Shown: positions 61,089 to 64,000 of the stretch, one piece after another
Layout of the letters: the number at the start of each line of letters is the position of its first letter
Position numbering within the stretch: position 1 is the first letter of the stretch
NCBI GenBank assembly: GCA_031552535.1
Contig: JAVBMJ010000047.1
Coordinates: forward strand, 1-64,000
Source: JAVBMJ01 sp031552535
GTDB lineage: Bacteria; Bacteroidota; Bacteroidia; Bacteroidales; Rikenellaceae
Direction of reading: 5' to 3'
Length of the DNA stretch: 64,000 nt
Notes under the pieces: generated by a model
What the model was told of the DNA's origin: nothing
The model's database searches: none
What the model saw: the letters and a program-made list of their open reading frames with translations, nothing else
Position numbers and translations under genes: made by a program

Positions 61089-61215
61089 TAATCAGGCGGC
61101 GGGCATTACGGCCATAACAAACAGACGGTAAGCCAGTTAAAATGCAGGGCCTTTCCCGGGCGGCGGTTTTGAACGGTACGGGAGGCAGGTGATAAACGAG
61201 TGAAAAGAATACGCT

Positions 61216-61779
61216 ATGAGAAAAATCGTGATTTTTATGTCGTTAGTTGCGGCGGTGTGTGTGTGCCATACGGCTGAAGGCCAGAACTGGCAGGACGACC
61301 GCATGAATGGCAGGCAGTTTTACGCGGAGTTGGGCGGCCCGGGGGTGCTTTTTTCCATGAATTTCGACAGCCGCTTCGTTGCGGGCGAGGCCCTGGGTTT
61401 CGGTTACCGTCTGGGGATAGGCTTCAACTTCGGCGATGTGGCGATGAAGCGCACCGACAGTGCCGGAAATCCATACACGGAGTACGATACGCGTTCCTAT
61501 ATGACGTTCCCCGTGGGGATCAACTACGTGTTTGGCAAAAACAACTCTTCGCACGCTTTCGAAGTCGGAGCCGGGGTTACGCTGCTAAGCCGCAAGGCCG
61601 ATATTTACAATTATGACGGGAATCACAAGGACGGGAACGTCATAGGCAATTTTGCCTTCATGTACCGCTTCAAGCCTGTCGGCGGCGGCGTCACGTGGCG
61701 CATCGGTTTTACTCCCATCATAGGGACGGCGGGCGATATCATGCCGTCGGGAGCAGTGGGCATCGGATACGCCTTTTAG
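61216..61779 (+). CDS. Outer-membrane beta-barrel protein
   Basis: The 187-residue protein has a signal peptide (MRKIVIFMSLVAAVCVCHTA). The mature barrel strands are FYAELGGPGVLFSMNFDSRF, GFGYRLGIGFNFGDVAMKRT, FPVGINYVFGK and NFAFMYRFKPVGGGVTWRIG, ending VGIGYAF with the aromatic terminus used for outer-membrane insertion. It resembles the OmpW/PagP-like small barrels by length only; I do not assign a function. It has its own promoter. Confidence 0.8.
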   Translation: MRKIVIFMSLVAAVCVCHTAEGQNWQDDRMNGRQFYAELGGPGVLFSMNFDSRFVAGEALGFGYRLGIGFNFGDVAMKRTDSAGNPYTEYDTRSYMTFPVGINYVFGKNNSSHAFEVGAGVTLLSRKADIYNYDGNHKDGNVIGNFAFMYRFKPVGGGVTWRIGFTPIIGTAGDIMPSGAVGIGYAF

Positions 61780-61927
61780 GGCGTGCCATGCAAGGTTAGA
61801 ACCTGTCTGGTTTCCTCGGGAAAATCAGACAGATTCAGAAACTGGCTCTAATGTAAAGTGGCTCCCGTTTAATCCGTCGGTCCCGGGCTTGAGAATTATT
61901 TTTCCCGTTTGGATAAAACCGGATCTC

Positions 61928-62299
61928 TTATCCCTGTGTGAGCACCAGGCTCATTCGGGCCAGGGTCGTCTGATCTTTTAATATCCCTGCCGTTACTTTC
62001 CAGAGAGTGTTTCCGGTTTGCCGCAGAGTTATCCCAACCTCGATATGAGTGTATATGTAAGGGTTGACCGGTTGCAGGAATTTCACGTTCACGGCCTCTT
62101 TCAGCAATAGTTTACAGCCGGCCGCCTCTTCCGCGAGCTCCCTTACGATTCCTATCAGGCACACTCCCGGGGTTATAGGGTTGTCCGGAAAATGGGCCGC
62201 ATATATCGCATGGCCGGGGTCGAGGACTATGCGGTAGTGGACGCCGTCCACTGAGGGCAGCTTTCCTTCTATCTTGAAAAAACTCTCTTTCAACACCAT
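61928..62299 (-). CDS. 3-hydroxyacyl-ACP dehydratase-like hotdog protein
   Basis: The 123-residue hotdog-fold protein has HFPDNPITPGVCLIGIVREL, which matches the FabZ/FabA catalytic His in HFPxxPxxPGV, and VKFLQPVNPYIYTHIEVGIT. It would dehydrate 3-hydroxyacyl-ACP. It is shorter than FabZ and lies in an operon with a lipoprotein, LolA and a small transporter, which fits the accessory dehydratases of aryl-polyene or flexirubin clusters rather than primary fatty acid synthesis. It is the last gene of the run, 24 bp after the lipoprotein. Confidence 0.8.
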   Translation of the reverse strand: MVLKESFFKIEGKLPSVDGVHYRIVLDPGHAIYAAHFPDNPITPGVCLIGIVRELAEEAAGCKLLLKEAVNVKFLQPVNPYIYTHIEVGITLRQTGNTLWKVTAGILKDQTTLARMSLVLTQG

Positions 62300-62323
62300 C
62301 GCGTTGCTGTTCAGCGGGATAAT

Positions 62324-62869
62324 TTACGGCCTGGAACCACCCTGCATCCTATGGAGCGTGTAGGTGATCCCCCTTTTGTTGTTGTGCAGGAATATGGTCC
62401 CGCCGGTTGTGCGCTTCAGCTCCTTTTTGCCACCGTATATTACTGTAATCCCATCGGGACCGGCACTCCTCTCCGCCGACAAACCGGGCCTGTACTCCGG
62501 GTCGTCCACCGCAAAAAGAGATTGCAGGTCGCCCTCTATTGTGCGCCTCACATACCGGCGGTCGAAGATACCGGTCACGTTATACAGTCTGCTTCGCAAG
62601 GCACTGAGGTCAAAGTCGAATGCCCTGATGCCGAATTCATTGACCAATGTCCCGCGCCACTCCCCGCCGCCACATTTCACCATTATAATACCGCTCAGGG
62701 TCACACCCCGGACTCCGATCTCCACCCTGTAGCGGTCGGTGCCGGCCGTCGTGACCGGCAAAGAGTCCCAGAACGGCACCCATGCATCCGGCGACGAGGC
62801 CGGAGCCGCCACATGTGTGCACGAAGCCAGCAGCAAGGCCGGCACACTAATCAACAGCAAACGCATCAT
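62324..62869 (-). CDS. Lipoprotein, DUF3261-like
   Basis: The 181-residue lipoprotein has a signal ending LLLASC. The mature region has YRVEIGVRGVTLSGIIMVKC, RGTLVNEFGIRAFDFDLSAL and YVRRTIEGDLQSLFAVDD, which resemble the DUF3261 family seen in aryl-polyene clusters; that is a tentative match. It overlaps the end of the LolA-like gene by 23 bp, so the two are co-translated. It is probably at the outer membrane or periplasmic face. Confidence 0.6.
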   Translation of the reverse strand: MMRLLLISVPALLLASCTHVAAPASSPDAWVPFWDSLPVTTAGTDRYRVEIGVRGVTLSGIIMVKCGGGEWRGTLVNEFGIRAFDFDLSALRSRLYNVTGIFDRRYVRRTIEGDLQSLFAVDDPEYRPGLSAERSAGPDGITVIYGGKKELKRTTGGTIFLHNNKRGITYTLHRMQGGSRP

Positions 62870-63491
62870 CGCTTATCGGGACGTTTAATTTTTTGTCCTT
62901 AAGTGTTATAACGGTCACGTCGCCTCCCCGTTCTCCGATCTCGATCATGTCGACCGTGAAATCCGATTTATTGAAAGTGAGGCTTATCGTGCTGAACATT
63001 TGTTTCATTTCGCGGCTCTTAGGAACCAGTTCGACCCTGTATCCGGCTGGACCGGCAAAAGCCCTGGAAGTAAATTTACGTCCGTCGAACACCCCCTCGC
63101 CGTTGATTCCGGTAAGGATTATGGCGCTTATTTCGCGGAACACGCGGCTCGAACTGACGTCTATCGTATTTTTGCTCCGTCCCGAATCTATCATAACCCG
63201 GCCGCCGTTCATGACGAAAAGATATACGTAAGGGGTGGTATACTCCCAACGCAGCTTATCTGCCTGCCTGTAGCGCAACCGACCCTCGGAACGCATCTCG
63301 TCCGAAAGTAGCGATATTGTTTTCACCTGCACGAAACCGCACTCCAGGGTCTTCATTTTACGTGACGCCTCACCGATTTTCTCCGTCAGCCCGGCTTGCT
63401 GTTGCGGAGTCAATGCGGTATACTGCCGTCCGGCCTGCGCCGCCGCCACCGTAGTCCAGAAACACAAAAACACGACCAACAACCGTCTCAT
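62847..63491 (-). CDS. LolA-like outer-membrane lipoprotein carrier protein
   Basis: The 214-residue periplasmic protein has a signal peptide (RLLVVFLCFWTTVAAAQAGR). It has the LolA-like beta-barrel: KMKTLECGFVQVKTISLLSD, LRYRQADKLRWEYTTPYVYL, SREMKQMFSTISLTFNKSDF and VTVITLKDKKLNVPI. LolA carries lipoproteins or lipids across the periplasm. In aryl-polyene and flexirubin clusters a dedicated LolA paralogue helps move the pigment lipid; with the neighbours this is the likely role. It lies 15 bp after the transporter gene. Confidence 0.82.
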   Translation of the reverse strand: MRRLLVVFLCFWTTVAAAQAGRQYTALTPQQQAGLTEKIGEASRKMKTLECGFVQVKTISLLSDEMRSEGRLRYRQADKLRWEYTTPYVYLFVMNGGRVMIDSGRSKNTIDVSSSRVFREISAIILTGINGEGVFDGRKFTSRAFAGPAGYRVELVPKSREMKQMFSTISLTFNKSDFTVDMIEIGERGGDVTVITLKDKKLNVPISDDAFAVD

Positions 63492-63506
63492 ACCGGCAAC
63501 CTCTTA

Positions 63507-63860
63507 TTATTTAACCACAAACCAAACTCCGCACATGATAAGGCCCACCCCGATCCAACGCGAGGCCGGAACCGTCTCATGAAAAATAAAGATCGCCGCA
63601 AGCATTCCAAAAATATAGCTTATGCTTATCAGCGGATAGGCGACCGACAACTCGAAATGCCGTATTATATACAACCATAACACCGTGGCGGCCGCGATGC
63701 AAATCCCGGAACAGGCCAGATGCCAGTTAGACAGCAAAGCCCCGAAATAGCTCCAGCTGAAAGAGAAATCCCCCATACGGGCCATCGCGAGTTTCAGAAA
63801 GACCTGGCACGAGGCCAGCAACAAACATTGTAACGTCGACAAGCAAATCAATCTGAACAT
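63507..63860 (-). CDS. Small EamA/SMR-type transporter
   Basis: The 117-residue protein has four transmembrane segments (FRLICLSTLQCLLLASCQVF, SNWHLACSGICIAAATVLWL, YPLISISYIFGMLAAIFIF, IGVGLIMCGVWFVVK). The pattern with HFELSVAYPLISISYIFG and ETVPASRWIGVGLIM is the small EamA/SMR (ArnE/ArnF-like) type, half-size transporters that flip lipid-linked sugars or export drugs. It would act as a dimer in the inner membrane. It is 15 bp upstream of the LolA-like gene on the same strand. Confidence 0.85.
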   Translation of the reverse strand: MFRLICLSTLQCLLLASCQVFLKLAMARMGDFSFSWSYFGALLSNWHLACSGICIAAATVLWLYIIRHFELSVAYPLISISYIFGMLAAIFIFHETVPASRWIGVGLIMCGVWFVVK

Positions 63861-63886
63861 ATTTATCCTCCCACCTAAAGGCCGTT

Positions 63887-64000
63887 TTATTCCGGAATGA
63901 ATTCTTCGATTAATTTTGCCATCTGTGCCGCCGTCTCGGCGGCCTTTTGTGCCGCCGTTTCGGCGAATCTTTCGGAACGGTCGGCGTATATTATTCCGCG
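63887..64000 (-). CDS. C-terminal fragment of an unidentified protein (partial, cut by window end)
   Basis: The stop TAA lies at 63887-63889 on the minus strand and the frame runs to the window edge (37 residues). It reads RGIIYADRSERFAETAAQ and then repeats ETAAQ before MAKLIEEFIPE. The Ala-rich repeated tail suggests an amphipathic or coiled helix at a C-terminus. It is 26 bp upstream of the transporter gene, so it is probably part of the same operon. Not identified. Confidence 0.6.
   Translation of the reverse strand, partial: RGIIYADRSERFAETAAQKAAETAAQMAKLIEEFIPE

Overview
The window looks like the chromosome of a Bacteroidales bacterium, most probably Alistipes or another member of the Rikenellaceae. 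I infer this from GC-rich coding sequence separated by AT-rich spacers, from Bacteroidetes-type promoters (a -7 box TAnnTTTG with an upstream TTTG about 19-20 bp away), and from families typical of the phylum: DUF4270, LruC-domain lipoprotein, Bacteroidetes RpoZ and BamD, and alpha-2-macroglobulin lipoprotein. I saw no rRNA, tRNA or CRISPR array.

Layout. The left edge (1-140) is the tail of an insertion sequence. Next come ung, a very large alpha-2-macroglobulin lipoprotein (1.2-6.9 kb), an outer-membrane beta-barrel protein, a U32 peptidase/RlhA-like protein, and two envelope proteins embedded in repeats (9.8-12.4 kb). From 13.0 to 17.6 kb a minus-strand group holds a cupin, a secreted protein, pepT and an OPT oligopeptide transporter. 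From 17.9 to 31.8 kb lie housekeeping genes: serine hydrolase, adk, thiL, queA, a GT5-like protein with DUF4270, topA, bamD, rpoZ, coaBC and recN. An M23/LysM peptidase and a GH89 alpha-N-acetylglucosaminidase follow. Then comes a minus-strand acn-icd-gltA operon that converts acetyl-CoA and oxaloacetate to 2-oxoglutarate (36-41 kb). From 42 to 55.6 kb are an LruC lipoprotein, a K+/H+ antiporter, a DUF1254/outer-membrane pair, a set of small accessory enzymes and a multicopper oxidase that appears fused to a CopB-like beta-barrel. From 56.3 to 61 kb is a phage-derived remnant: an S24 repressor with divergent promoters, small ORFs, an orphan terminase large subunit and a small wHTH protein. The right edge (61.9-64 kb) is a minus-strand operon of hotdog dehydratase, lipoprotein, LolA-like protein and a small EamA/SMR transporter. 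This resembles the accessory part of an aryl-polyene/flexirubin cluster that continues outside the window.

The most unusual content is in the spacers. They carry a dense, nested population of small palindromic mobile elements. One superfamily has termini GAAGCTG/CAGCTTC or variants and 3-bp TNA target duplications. It has about twelve full-length copies of 150-163 bp, 40-bp mini hairpins and longer forms. Its sub-families have different but still self-complementary arms around a conserved asymmetric core (GAGGCGAATAGCGG). Three elements sit head to tail separated by single TAA triplets. An empty and a filled site occur in the same window, and one locus shows up to four levels of nesting including a 9-bp target duplication. 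Other repeats are a 167-bp element with GGCGTGTTAGC ends, a tandem pair of 157-bp palindromes, a 53-bp tandem array ending in a perfect 17-bp hairpin, a recurring promoter-like module with the palindrome TCGAACAAGTTCGA, and a short palindrome that supplies the same C-terminal residues RTHRVF and the stop codon to two unrelated proteins.

All calls are from reading sequence and translated proteins by eye. No database search, alignment or folding program was run.
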